A stretch of DNA of 44,427 nucleotides from an uncultured Clostridia bacterium. GTDB lineage: Bacteria; Bacillota; Clostridia; TANB77; CAG-508. The stretch's first letter is position 1. Every line of letters begins with the position of its first letter. A program made the position numbers and the translations under genes. Where the stretch lies: NCBI GenBank assembly GCA_947599825.1, contig CANQFS010000008.1:1-44427 (forward strand), read 5' to 3'. The notes under the pieces were generated by a model. That model ran no database searches, was not told where the DNA came from, and saw only the letters and a program-made list of their open reading frames with translations. Shown one piece after another: positions 16,221 to 24,609 of the stretch.

Positions 16221-16742
16221 TTATTTTAATGCTATTATTTCTTCATCTTGTTTTAAGTCTTCTCCTAAAAATTGAAATACACTTTTATCTTTTTGCATAG
16301 CAAGAAGTCCTATTTCTTTATCATTTTTTAGCCTACTACTAGCATATTTTAGAATAATTGGCTTATTTTCTACCGCTAATTTTACCACTTCTTTATCATC
16401 ACGCATTTTTTGTGTTGCATAGTATAAAATTTGCCCACTTATTTTTAGTCCACTCATCAATAGTTCTTTATCCTCTAATAATTTTTCTTTGGCATAGCAA
16501 TAAGTCCAGCCTAATTTACTAACTGATTCATACACAATTTCTCTATCTTCTTTTAAAGTATCTGATGCAAATTCTAAGGCTTCTGCATTATTCTTTACCG
16601 CTTCTAGTACAATTTCTCTGTCATTTCTCAATTCTTCATCTGCAAATTCTAACAATTTTCCATTTTCTTTTACTGTTTTTAGTACATATTCTCGATTGCT
16701 TGCGTTTTGTTTCATATTTGTTACTTCTATTGGTTCTGGCAT
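16221..16742 (-). CDS. DUF4116 repeat protein, 173 aa
   Basis: It contains about six 25-residue helical repeats, of form (R/K)E(I/V)V-x6-N-x-x-x-L-x-(F/Y)A-x-x-x-L-(K/R)-x-D, for example REIVLEAVKNNAEALEFASD. This is the DUF4116 pattern, a predicted alpha-solenoid of unknown function, often expanded in eukaryote-associated bacteria and protists. ATG follows GAGGGG. It lies 21 bp downstream of uvrC and is co-transcribed with it. No signal peptide or TM segment is seen, so it is likely a cytoplasmic protein-interaction scaffold. Confidence 0.85.
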   Translation of the reverse strand: MPEPIEVTNMKQNASNREYVLKTVKENGKLLEFADEELRNDREIVLEAVKNNAEALEFASDTLKEDREIVYESVSKLGWTYCYAKEKLLEDKELLMSGLKISGQILYYATQKMRDDKEVVKLAVENKPIILKYASSRLKNDKEIGLLAMQKDKSVFQFLGEDLKQDEEIIALK

Positions 16743-16763
16743 TTTTCCCCTCTACTTTCTTTT

Positions 16764-18548
16764 TTAAAAATTATTTTTTATTTTCCTTGCTAAACTTTCT
16801 GTTATTCCTTTTACTTTTGTTAATTCTTCGATGCTAGCCTCTTTTATTTTCTCTACACTGCCAAACGTTTGCATTAGCAATTTTTTCTTTGCTTCTCCAA
16901 TTCCTACAATGTCATCTAAAGCAGAATGAGTTAATTCTTTTTCCCTTAATTTTTTATGATATCCAATTGCAGTGTCGTGAACACTATCTTGAAAACGCGT
17001 AATTAGGTTTAACAATTCTTGTGATATCTTAAGTTCTTTTCGATTTTCGTCCATTAAGGCTCTTGTTTGGTGCTTATCGTTTTTAACCATTCCAAATACA
17101 GGAATAGTTAAATTATAACTTTTTACTGCCTCTATGCCTGCTCTTATTTGGGTAATTCCACCATCTACAAAAATAACATCTGGCAGCCTTCCAAAGCTTC
17201 CATTTTCTTCTTCAATAGAATGTTTTAATCTTCTTTGAATGACCTCTTTCATACATGCTGGATCGTCTTGTGAATAAATTGTTTTTATTTTGAATCTTCG
17301 TGCTAAGTTTTTCTTAATGTTGCCGTCTTGCATAACGCTCATTCCTGCTACCATATTTGTTCCAGATAAGTTCGAAATATCATAACATTCAATTTTTCTT
17401 GGCATTTTTTCTAATTTTAGAACTTCCTTTAGTTCTGCTAAAACATTGTATTGCTCTTTGTTTTTATTTTCTAATGTAATTAAAGCATTTCTTTCTGCCA
17501 TTTCCACTAATCTTAGCTTTTCGCCTTTTTGTGGTGTTTTTATTTCTACTTTTCTTCCTGCAATTTTGCTTAATGATTCTTGAATTAATTCCTTATCTTC
17601 TATTTCTTCTTTCATCATAATTTTGTTAGGTAAAATTGTTCTTCCAATATAGTATTGTTTTACAAACTCCGAAACAATTCTTTCTTCTGTTTCATCTTCC
17701 ATATTTTTTAAGAAGAAATGCTCTCTTCCTATCATTTTGCTCTTGCGTACAAAGAAAACTTCTATGCAAACTTCAAAGTCACCTCTTGCAAAGCCAATAA
17801 CATCTATGTCGTTTTCAGTAATGTTAGATACCTTTTGCTTTTCTGAAATACGTTCAATAGCAATCATTTTATCTCTTACATAGGCTGCTTTTTCAAATTC
17901 CATTTTACTTGATAATTCTTGCATTTCTTGTTCTAGTTGTTTTATAATTTTCTCTGTTTTTCCTTCTAGCATAAGCATAATTTCATCAATTTGCTTTCGA
18001 TATTCTTCTTTTGAAACATAGCCTTGGCAAGGTGCTAAACATTTTTTTATATGATAGTTTAAGCAAGGTCTATCTTTATATTTAAAAGTACGGCATTGCC
18101 TTATTTTAAATTTTTCTTTTATGAAGTCTAACATTTCCTTGGCTGCTCCTGCTGAGGCATAAGGTCCAAAGTATTTTGCACCATCATTTAACATTCTTCT
18201 TGTAATGTATATATTAGGATAATCTTCTTGCAAAGTAATTTTTATATATGGATACGTTTTATCATCTTTCAATAAAACATTGAATTTTGGACGATTTTTC
18301 TTAATTAAATTGCACTCTAAAATAAGGGCTTCTGCTTCATTATCTACCACAATGTACTCAAAGTGGTCAACTAGAGAAACCATATTTTCAATTCGCTTTG
18401 TTTTTTTATTTTTTCGAAAATATTGCCTTACACGATTTCTTAGAGAAATAGCTTTCCCTACATAAATAATGTTATCATCTTTGTCATGCATTATATAAAC
18501 GCCTGGCTTATGAGGCAATTTTTTTAGTTCTTGTTCAATATCAAACAT
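16764..18548 (-). CDS. uvrC: Excinuclease ABC subunit C
   Basis: UvrC makes both incisions in nucleotide excision repair. Order of domains: GIY-YIG nuclease (PGVYIMHDKDDNIIYVGKA, residues 15-33), a four-Cys segment (CRTFKYKDRPCLNYHIKKCLAPC), UvrB-binding UVR helix (about 200-235), RNase H-like endonuclease (DISNLSGTNMVAGMSVM, then LPDVIFVDGGITQIRAG), and a C-terminal helix-hairpin-helix (LDDIVGIGEAKKKLL). Length 594 aa is typical. ATG follows GAGGAAAAG. It heads an operon with the DUF4116 and 215-aa genes. Confidence 0.96.
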   Translation of the reverse strand: MFDIEQELKKLPHKPGVYIMHDKDDNIIYVGKAISLRNRVRQYFRKNKKTKRIENMVSLVDHFEYIVVDNEAEALILECNLIKKNRPKFNVLLKDDKTYPYIKITLQEDYPNIYITRRMLNDGAKYFGPYASAGAAKEMLDFIKEKFKIRQCRTFKYKDRPCLNYHIKKCLAPCQGYVSKEEYRKQIDEIMLMLEGKTEKIIKQLEQEMQELSSKMEFEKAAYVRDKMIAIERISEKQKVSNITENDIDVIGFARGDFEVCIEVFFVRKSKMIGREHFFLKNMEDETEERIVSEFVKQYYIGRTILPNKIMMKEEIEDKELIQESLSKIAGRKVEIKTPQKGEKLRLVEMAERNALITLENKNKEQYNVLAELKEVLKLEKMPRKIECYDISNLSGTNMVAGMSVMQDGNIKKNLARRFKIKTIYSQDDPACMKEVIQRRLKHSIEEENGSFGRLPDVIFVDGGITQIRAGIEAVKSYNLTIPVFGMVKNDKHQTRALMDENRKELKISQELLNLITRFQDSVHDTAIGYHKKLREKELTHSALDDIVGIGEAKKKLLMQTFGSVEKIKEASIEELTKVKGITESLARKIKNNF

Positions 18549-18568
18549 TTTTCTTTTCCTCTTTTTGT

Positions 18569-18574
18569 ATTATA
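18569..18574 (-). promoter_or_regulatory. uvrC -10 box
   Basis: TATAAT on the minus strand, preceded by TGG and about 20 bp from the start codon. The -35 region is only T-rich, inside the adjoining tandem repeat. Confidence 0.5.
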
Positions 18575-18584
18575 CCACGAATTT

Positions 18585-18682
18585 AAAAAGAAAAAAAGTT
18601 TTTTATAATTTTACTAGAACTTTCCTACTATATAAAAAGAAAAAAAGTTTTTTATAATTTTGCTAGAACTTTCCTACTATAT
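18585..18682. repeat. 49-bp tandem direct repeat, two copies
   Basis: Copies 18585-18633 and 18634-18682 differ at one position (ACTAG versus GCTAG). Each contains AAAAAAAGTTTTTT, TATAAT and AGAACTTTCC. They lie between divergent uvrC and glmS, so duplication may have copied a promoter or operator. No interspersed spacers are present, so this is not a CRISPR. Confidence 0.85.
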
Positions 18683-18762
18683 AAAAATGAGCCTAAAATT
18701 TTTAAAATGTTGAAACCTTTTATGCTTATTTTAATAATATACTTTAAAAGGGAGGTTTTATT

Positions 18763-20562
18763 ATGTGCGGAATTATTGGATATGTAGGAGAAAAAAATTG
18801 TACTCCTATTTTGTTAAATGGACTTAAAAACTTGGAATATAGAGGTTATGACTCGGCAGGAATAGCGGTTTTAGAAGGAAATTCAATTAATATTAAAAAG
18901 TCAAAGGGAAGAGTAAAAAATTTAGAAGATTTAATTGAAAAAGACTTGTGCGGGGGAAATATTGGTATTGCTCATACTAGATGGGCAACTCACGGTAAGC
19001 CTTCTAAAGAAAATGCCCACCCTCATGAAGATAATAGTCATACTTTTGCTTTAGTTCATAATGGAATTATTGAAAATTACAAAGAACTTCGCCATTTTTT
19101 ATGTGAGCAAGGCTATAGTTTTTTCTCGGAAACGGATACTGAAGTAATTCCTAACTTAATTCATTATTATTATGAAAAACAAGAAAAAACAAAAGATGGC
19201 TTTTTGCAAGCTGTAGCTTTGGCTTGTAAGAAATTAGAAGGAAGCTTTGCTATTTTAGTTCTTTGTAAATATTTTCCTCAAACAATAATTTTAGCAAGAA
19301 GGAATAGCCCTTTAGTTGTAGGAAAAGGTAAAAACGAATATTATATTGCTTCTGATATTCCTGCTATTTTAGAATATACTAGAGATTTTTATTTTTTAGA
19401 TGATAATGAAATATCATTTTTGGAAAGTGATATTATTCATTTTTTCGACTTTGATTTATTAGAACATGAAAAGGAGCTTATTCATAGTTCTCTTAGTCGT
19501 AATTCTAGCAATAAAAATGGTTATGAAGATTTCATGTTGAAAGAAATAGAAGAACAGCCTCAAGCTATTTTTGATACTTTGAATCAGGATATAGACTTAC
19601 ATTTATCTTCTTCTTTTTCTCAAATTTATATTGTAGCTTGTGGAACCGCTATGCATGCTGGTTTAGTGGGTAAAACGTGCATTGAGACTTTATGCAAAAT
19701 TCCTACTTTTGTTGAAGTTGCTTCTGAATTTAGATACCGTAACCCTATTATTGATTCTCATACTCTTTGCATTTTTATTAGTCAATCTGGCGAAACAGCT
19801 GATACTATTGCTGCTTTAAAACTTGCTAAGCAAAAGAAAGCAAAGACAATTGCTATTTCTAATGTAATGGGTAGCTCAATTTCAAGAGAAGCAGATGTAT
19901 GCTTTTATACTTACGCTGGTCCTGAAATTGCTGTTGCTTCAACAAAGGCATATACTTCTCAGGTTTGTTTGCTTTGCATGCTTGCTATTTTGTTTGCAAA
20001 ACAATTAAAAACCGCTTCTGACAAGGATTTAGAAGTTTTAAAAGAGGATTTATTGCAACTACCTAAGCAAATAGAAAATATTTTGGAACATAAAGATAAA
20101 ATTCAAATTCTTGCTAAACAGCTTGCTTTTGAAAGAGATATGTTTTTCTTAGGTCGTGGAATTGACTATACAACTTGTTTAGAAGCTTCTCTTAAGCTAA
20201 AAGAAATTTCTTATATTCACTCAGAAGCTTATCCTGCTGGTGAATTAAAGCATGGCCCTATTGCATTAATTGAACAAAATACACCAGTAGTTGGCATTTT
20301 AACTGAAGAAGCTTTACTAGAAAAAACTATTAGTAATTTACAAGAAGTAATTGCTAGAGGTGCAAAGACTTTTATTGTTACTAATCAAGAGTTACCAAAA
20401 AATATTTTTGATTTTGTTTTTACTATTCCAAAAACAAGTCGCTTTACATCTCCTGCTCTTTCGATTGTTCCTCTTCAACTCTTTTCTTACTACATAGCAA
20501 AACAAAAGAATTTAGATGTAGATAAGCCAAGAAATTTAGCAAAATCGGTAACTGTGGAATAA
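18763..20562 (+). CDS. glmS: Glucosamine-6-phosphate synthase (isomerizing)
   Basis: It converts fructose-6-phosphate and glutamine to glucosamine-6-phosphate, the first step to UDP-GlcNAc and peptidoglycan. Cys2 of MCGIIGYVG is the glutaminase nucleophile; YRGYDSAGIAV and AHTRWATHG support that domain. Two SIS domains follow, with ACGTAMHAG, SQSGETADT, FLGRGIDYTTCLEA and HGPIALIE. It ends DVDKPRNLAKSVTVE, which is the family signature. Length is 599 aa. ATG follows AGGGAGG. No glmS ribozyme is visible in the leader. Confidence 0.97.
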   Translation: MCGIIGYVGEKNCTPILLNGLKNLEYRGYDSAGIAVLEGNSINIKKSKGRVKNLEDLIEKDLCGGNIGIAHTRWATHGKPSKENAHPHEDNSHTFALVHNGIIENYKELRHFLCEQGYSFFSETDTEVIPNLIHYYYEKQEKTKDGFLQAVALACKKLEGSFAILVLCKYFPQTIILARRNSPLVVGKGKNEYYIASDIPAILEYTRDFYFLDDNEISFLESDIIHFFDFDLLEHEKELIHSSLSRNSSNKNGYEDFMLKEIEEQPQAIFDTLNQDIDLHLSSSFSQIYIVACGTAMHAGLVGKTCIETLCKIPTFVEVASEFRYRNPIIDSHTLCIFISQSGETADTIAALKLAKQKKAKTIAISNVMGSSISREADVCFYTYAGPEIAVASTKAYTSQVCLLCMLAILFAKQLKTASDKDLEVLKEDLLQLPKQIENILEHKDKIQILAKQLAFERDMFFLGRGIDYTTCLEASLKLKEISYIHSEAYPAGELKHGPIALIEQNTPVVGILTEEALLEKTISNLQEVIARGAKTFIVTNQELPKNIFDFVFTIPKTSRFTSPALSIVPLQLFSYYIAKQKNLDVDKPRNLAKSVTVE

Positions 20563-20577
20563 TTTTAATCCTCGTTC

Positions 20578-20841
20578 CTAAAATATAAACAATTTTAGGA
20601 AAACTAGTAAAATTACTCCTGGCACTCCTAATATGCCGGTTATGATTGCTGTTCCTACATTAAGTCCTATGTGGAAATTAAATAAGCCTCCTATAGCATT
20701 AGCAACAAATATAAGAACTCCACCCAGTACAGAGTTTCCTATTAGTTTTGCTATGCTTTTTAGAGGCAATATAAAAAATCTTCCTATTATAAATAAGAAT
20801 ATAATACACGCTAAATAAACAATAATTGTATTTCCGTCCAA
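20578..20841 (-). CDS. bofA: BofA family protein (pro-sigma-K processing inhibitor)
   Basis: In Bacillus, BofA holds the SpoIVFB protease inactive in the outer forespore membrane. The conserved C-terminal segment NSVLGGVLIFVANAIGGLF, then GLNVGTAIITGILGVPGV, is clear, and two or three membrane helices span most of the protein. I choose TTG 20841, because AAGGTGAT lies 4 bp upstream; that gives 87 aa. A GTG at 20850 overlaps this SD and is less likely. It is preceded by yaaL, the same pairing as in Bacillus, though recR is absent here. An 8-bp inverted repeat overlaps the stop codon and faces glmS. Confidence 0.88.
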   Translation of the reverse strand: MDGNTIIVYLACIIFLFIIGRFFILPLKSIAKLIGNSVLGGVLIFVANAIGGLFNFHIGLNVGTAIITGILGVPGVILLVFLKLFIF

Positions 20842-20903
20842 AATAATCACCTTTTTATTTCTTTTCTTACTTTATTTGTATGATTATTTTGGGACAAATA
20901 TGC

Positions 20904-21182
20904 CTAAATTACTTTATTGTAATTTATATCAATTTGCTCTATCATATCTAAGGCTAAACCTTTTTTCTTTGCTTTTTTTAATAAGTAGTCAAATTTTGCT
21001 CTCATTGCTTTTATTTGATAAGTATAATAATCTATTAAATCTTCTTGTGCATATTCAAAATTAAGATTTGCAACTTCTAATTCTTTTTTTGTTTTTATAA
21101 TGCTAACCATTAATTCTATTTCTTTTTCCTCATTTGATTTATCTAATACTTTCGTTTCTTTTTTATATTCATCTTCTTGCAT
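20904..21182 (-). CDS. yaaL: YaaL / DUF2508 family protein, 92 aa
   Basis: A small helical, charged protein with the DUF2508 core (LEVANLNFEYAQEDLIDYY, then QIKAMRAKFDYLLKKAKKKG). Its function is unknown. ATG 21182 follows AAGGAG by 8 bp; a TTG at 21188 is too close to the SD. It lies 62 bp upstream of bofA, which reproduces the yaaL-bofA order of sporulating Firmicutes and strengthens both calls. Confidence 0.85.
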   Translation of the reverse strand: MQEDEYKKETKVLDKSNEEKEIELMVSIIKTKKELEVANLNFEYAQEDLIDYYTYQIKAMRAKFDYLLKKAKKKGLALDMIEQIDINYNKVI

Positions 21183-21254
21183 ATTCAAATCTCCTTTTCA
21201 AATAATTCTTGTTAATAGTGTATCCCTTTTTATTTTTGATTATTCCATTTTTTT

Positions 21255-22094
21255 CTAAAAGCACTGATAAATAATAATGCCTATAGATTGAATAATAAAT
21301 AAGTTTAATATGTTTGATGTTAGTAAATTATTTGTGGCTTCTACTACTCCTAATTCTATATTGGAAGTTTCATTATAGTATTTTTGCGATTCAAAAAAAG
21401 TAATTAGTTCTGGAATGCTAGTTATAAATCCTAGTGCAATTCCAAGTATAACTTCAGAAATTCCAAAAAATTCTGCTAAATTTTCTAGGCAAACACTTAG
21501 GGCATTTCCTATAATGTATAATGAGGCACTTGTAATTAAAAGGAAAAACGAATATTTTACTACTAATTTTGTTTTTCCTTTTACCCATTTCTTTTCTTTT
21601 TCTATTTTTTCTTCTATTTTAGCTTCTTGCTTTTCTAAGTAAAGGATATGTGCGTTATGATTGATATAATAGAATAGCATGCATAGCAAAATAAACATAG
21701 GTATGATTGATGGAACATATTCTATGCTGAATATTGCTAAAATAATTGGTATTAGTATTGTAGTTATAGCTAGTATAACATCTATACGTATTGCCATATT
21801 TTTTAATATTCTTTGGTTATGATTGAAAAATATAGAAGCACTATATTGCAAAAAATTTATAACGTTTGAACTAATAATGTTATAAATGCTAGCACTTGCT
21901 AAGCCTGCAAATGCTGAAAAAGAAACCGTTAATAGTTCTGGCACAGATGTTGCAAGTCCTGCTATATTTCCTACTGTTTTTGCAGATAAATTTAAACTTT
22001 CCGCAAGTTTGCGAAGTAAGCCTACTAACACATATTTTGCAATTATTACTATAAGTAATGAATAGATGAAAAATTTTATGATTTCTAGTAACAT
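21255..22094 (-). CDS. Sodium/calcium exchanger-family membrane protein, 279 aa
   Basis: The two alpha repeats of the CaCA superfamily are visible: GNIAGLATSVPELLTVSFSA near residue 38-60, and LGIALGFITSIPELITFFES near 215-235, followed by EATNNLLTSNILNLFI. About ten hydrophobic helices flank a charged central loop (EKQEAKIEEKIEKEKKWVKG). The length fits a prokaryotic exchanger. ATG 22094 follows AAGGAG; the frame is open to 22145 but no SD is present there. Substrate (Ca2+, Na+ or another cation) cannot be told from sequence. No operon partner is evident. Confidence 0.8.
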   Translation of the reverse strand: MLLEIIKFFIYSLLIVIIAKYVLVGLLRKLAESLNLSAKTVGNIAGLATSVPELLTVSFSAFAGLASASIYNIISSNVINFLQYSASIFFNHNQRILKNMAIRIDVILAITTILIPIILAIFSIEYVPSIIPMFILLCMLFYYINHNAHILYLEKQEAKIEEKIEKEKKWVKGKTKLVVKYSFFLLITSASLYIIGNALSVCLENLAEFFGISEVILGIALGFITSIPELITFFESQKYYNETSNIELGVVEATNNLLTSNILNLFIIQSIGIIIYQCF

Positions 22095-22250
22095 ACTTTC
22101 TCCTTTTTTACTATATTTTCCCAAGTTAATTTTTTTATACTCCAAAAATTTTTATAACTATTTTTCATTTATAATTTTATTGTGATTTCAAAATATTTCT
22201 TATAACATAGTATATGTAGTAGCAATTTTGAAGAAATTAAAGAAAAACAA

Positions 22251-22279
22251 TTGAATTTATACCATTTTTGTGCTAAAAT
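22251..22279 (+). promoter_or_regulatory. serS promoter
   Basis: -35 TTGAAT (22251-22256), 17-bp spacer, -10 TAAAAT (22274-22279). The leader is about 63 nt. Confidence 0.65.
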
Positions 22280-22308
22280 GCGAGTATTAAAAAGAGGTGT
22301 TTATTATA

Positions 22309-22362
22309 ATGCCTTATAAGCAAAGTGAGAAAGGAACGGAATTTTTTTATGTTGGATATTAA
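22309..22362 (+). CDS. Possible 17-aa upstream ORF overlapping serS
   Basis: ATG 22309 has AGAGGTG 9 bp upstream and encodes MPYKQSEKGTEFFYVGY. It overlaps the first 14 bases of serS in another frame, so ribosomes finishing it could reinitiate at serS. It contains only one Ser codon, so a simple serine-sensing attenuation role is not supported. Confidence 0.4.
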   Translation: MPYKQSEKGTEFFYVGY

Positions 22363-23635
22363 ATTTGTAAGAGAAAATCCTGAAGTTGTAAAAGAAAATA
22401 TTAAGAAAAAGTTTCAAGACCATAAACTTGGTTTAGTAGATGAAGTAATTGAACTTGATACCAAAAACAGAGAAATTAAGCTAAAAGGCGACGAACTTAG
22501 ATCTTCTAGAAATACGTTAAGTAGCCAAATTGGAAACCTTATGAAGGAAGGCAAAAAAGCAGAAGCAGAGGAAATTAAGCAAAAAGTAAAACAAATTAAT
22601 GATGAATTAGTGGAAAATGAAAAATTGGAAGAGCAATATTCTAATGAAATTAAAGAAAAAATGATGAAAATTCCAAATATTATTCACCCTTCTGTTCCTA
22701 TTGGAAAAGATGATAGCGAAAATGTGGAAATTAAAAAATATGGAGAGCCTATTGTTCCAGATTATGAAATTCCTTTCCACGGAGAAATTTTGGAAAAACT
22801 AAATGGAATTGACTTTGACTCTGCTCGTAGAGTAGCTGGAAATGGTTTTTATTATTTAATGGGAGATATTGCAAGACTTCATTCTGCTGTTTTAACTTAT
22901 GCTAGGGATTTTATGATTAACAAAGGCTTTACTTATTGCATTCCACCTTATATGATTCGTTCTGATGTAGTTACTGGCGTTATGAGCTTTGAAGAAATGG
23001 ACGCTATGATGTATAAAATTGAAGGCGAAGATTTATATTTAATTGGTACTTCTGAACATTCTATGATTGGCAAATTTAAAGGACAGATATTGAATAAAGA
23101 AAATTTACCTTATACTATGACTTCTTATTCACCTTGTTTCAGAAAAGAAAAAGGTGCGCATGGTTTAGAAGAACGTGGTATTTATAGAATTCATCAATTT
23201 GAGAAGCAAGAAATGATTGTTGTTTGTGAGCCAGAAGAAAGTTATGAGTGGTATGATAAAATGTGGAGTTATACTGTAGAATTATTCCGCAGTATGAATA
23301 TTCCTGTTCGTACTTTAGAGTGCTGTTCTGGAGATTTAGCAGATTTAAAAGCAAAAAGCTGTGATGTAGAAGCATGGAGTCCAAGACAGAAAAAGTATTT
23401 TGAAGTAGGAAGTTGCTCTAACTTAACAGATGCACAAGCACGTAGACTTGGCATTCGTATTAAAGGAGAAAAAGGAAATTACTATGCTCATACTTTAAAC
23501 AATACAGTAGTTGCTCCTCCTCGTATGCTTATTGCAATTTTGGAAAATAACTATCAGGAAGATGGAAGCGTAATCGTTCCAGAAGTTTTACGTCCTTATA
23601 TGGGTGGGCTTGAAAAGATTGTTGTTAAAAAATAA
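22349..23635 (+). CDS. serS: Serine--tRNA ligase
   Basis: Class II synthetase that charges tRNA-Ser. The N-terminal long coiled-coil arm that binds the tRNA variable arm covers about residues 30-105. Catalytic motifs: GTSEHSMIG, SYSPCFRKEKG (motif 2), HQFEKQEMIV, and NNTVVAPPRMLIAILEN (motif 3). ATG 22349 (MLDIKFVRENPEVV) is the family's usual start. The SD AAAGGA is 13 bp upstream, rather far, and a GTG at 22325 is in frame. Length is 428 aa. Confidence 0.96.
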   Translation: MLDIKFVRENPEVVKENIKKKFQDHKLGLVDEVIELDTKNREIKLKGDELRSSRNTLSSQIGNLMKEGKKAEAEEIKQKVKQINDELVENEKLEEQYSNEIKEKMMKIPNIIHPSVPIGKDDSENVEIKKYGEPIVPDYEIPFHGEILEKLNGIDFDSARRVAGNGFYYLMGDIARLHSAVLTYARDFMINKGFTYCIPPYMIRSDVVTGVMSFEEMDAMMYKIEGEDLYLIGTSEHSMIGKFKGQILNKENLPYTMTSYSPCFRKEKGAHGLEERGIYRIHQFEKQEMIVVCEPEESYEWYDKMWSYTVELFRSMNIPVRTLECCSGDLADLKAKSCDVEAWSPRQKKYFEVGSCSNLTDAQARRLGIRIKGEKGNYYAHTLNNTVVAPPRMLIAILENNYQEDGSVIVPEVLRPYMGGLEKIVVKK

Positions 23636-23642
23636 TTTTAAG

Positions 23643-23671
23643 AAAGAACTGTTTAAAGGCAGTTCTTTTTG
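23643..23671 (+). terminator. serS terminator
   Basis: AAAGAACTG (23643-23651) pairs with CAGTTCTTT (23660-23668) and is followed by a T-tract, 8 bp after the serS stop. Confidence 0.85.
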
Positions 23672-23683
23672 TTACAATTATCA

Positions 23684-23712
23684 TTGAAATAAGTAACAAT
23701 CTATGATATGAT
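23684..23712 (+). promoter_or_regulatory. engB promoter
   Basis: -35 TTGAAA (23684-23689), 17-bp spacer, -10 TATGAT (23707-23712), just after the serS terminator. Confidence 0.65.
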
Positions 23713-23733
23713 ACTGACATAAGGAGTAAAAAA

Positions 23734-24318
23734 ATGTTAGTTAAAAATCCAAAATTTGAAATATCAGCTGTAAAGCCTGCCCAATACCCTAATAATGGAA
23801 TTCCAGAAATTGTTCTTGTAGGAAAGTCTAATGTAGGGAAATCTTCTTTTGTTAATACTATGGTAAATCGCAAAAACCTTGCTAGAACTAGCTCTGAGCC
23901 TGGTAAAACAAGACAAATTAATTTTTATAATATTGATAATACTTTCTATTTTGTAGATTTACCGGGTTATGGTTATAGTAAAATGTCTAAGCAAGAACAA
24001 GCAAAGGTTGGAACTTTTATTGAGGAATATTTAAATACAAGTAATAATATTTCACTTATTATATTTTTGCTTGATATTAGGCATGAACCAACAGAAAATG
24101 ATAGACTTATGTATCGTTATATTATTGACTCTGAAAGACCTTGTGTTGTAATTTGTAACAAGGCAGATAAAATTGCTATTACTAAAGTAGACAAGCAAGT
24201 AGAAGATTTACAAAATGCTTTAAATCCTTTGAAAGATTTAAAATTTTTACCTTTTTCTTCTGAAAGAAAAATTTATACAGAAAAAGTTTGGGAAGAAATA
24301 GAAAAATATATTAATTAA
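23734..24318 (+). CDS. engB: Ribosome biogenesis GTPase YsxC/EngB
   Basis: Essential GTPase for 50S subunit assembly. G1 is LVGKSNVGKSS, G2/switch I is SEPGKTRQINFY, G3 is FVDLPGYGYSK, G4 is ICNKADK, and the G5-like region is FLPFSSERK. At 194 aa the length is typical. ATG follows AAGGAG. It is monocistronic, between its own promoter and a shared terminator. Confidence 0.95.
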   Translation: MLVKNPKFEISAVKPAQYPNNGIPEIVLVGKSNVGKSSFVNTMVNRKNLARTSSEPGKTRQINFYNIDNTFYFVDLPGYGYSKMSKQEQAKVGTFIEEYLNTSNNISLIIFLLDIRHEPTENDRLMYRYIIDSERPCVVICNKADKIAITKVDKQVEDLQNALNPLKDLKFLPFSSERKIYTEKVWEEIEKYIN

Positions 24319-24327
24319 AAAAAGAAA

Positions 24328-24366
24328 ACTTATCAAAATGCATCAAATTATTTTGATAAGTCTTAT
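24328..24366. terminator. Bidirectional terminator, engB / DUF951 gene
   Basis: ACTTATCAAAAT (24328-24339) pairs with ATTTTGATAAGT (24350-24361) across a 10-nt loop, flanked by A- and T-rich tracts serving both convergent genes. Confidence 0.8.
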
Positions 24367-24368
24367 TT

Positions 24369-24554
24369 TTATGTTTTACTTTCAATTTTTTTTGTTATTA
24401 TTTTTAATGCCTTTGGTCTTTCTAACATAATGACACGTCCACAACCCAAACATTTTAATTTAAAATCTACACCAATTCTAGTAATTTCCCATAATTTACT
24501 CCCACAAGGGTGCTGTTTTTTTGTTCTTACAATATCTCCAACTTGATACTCCAT
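24369..24554 (-). CDS. DUF951 family protein, 61 aa
   Basis: The family core is present: GDIVRTKKQHPCGSKLWEI, then FKLKCLGCGRVIMLERPKA. Three Cys residues (17, 35, 38) and His15 suggest a small zinc site, as inferred for this family, whose function is unknown. ATG lies 55 bp after gltX, so the two are probably co-transcribed. Confidence 0.88.
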   Translation of the reverse strand: MEYQVGDIVRTKKQHPCGSKLWEITRIGVDFKLKCLGCGRVIMLERPKALKIITKKIESKT

Positions 24555-24609
24555 TTTACATTCATCTCTTTCTTTTGGTTTATATACAGCTTAACTCATA
24601 TTCATATTT

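Noticed and set aside
18549..18762. glmS ribozyme/riboswitch in the glmS leader
   Set aside because: The leader is only AT-rich repeat sequence; the GC-rich conserved core and pseudoknots of that ribozyme are not present.
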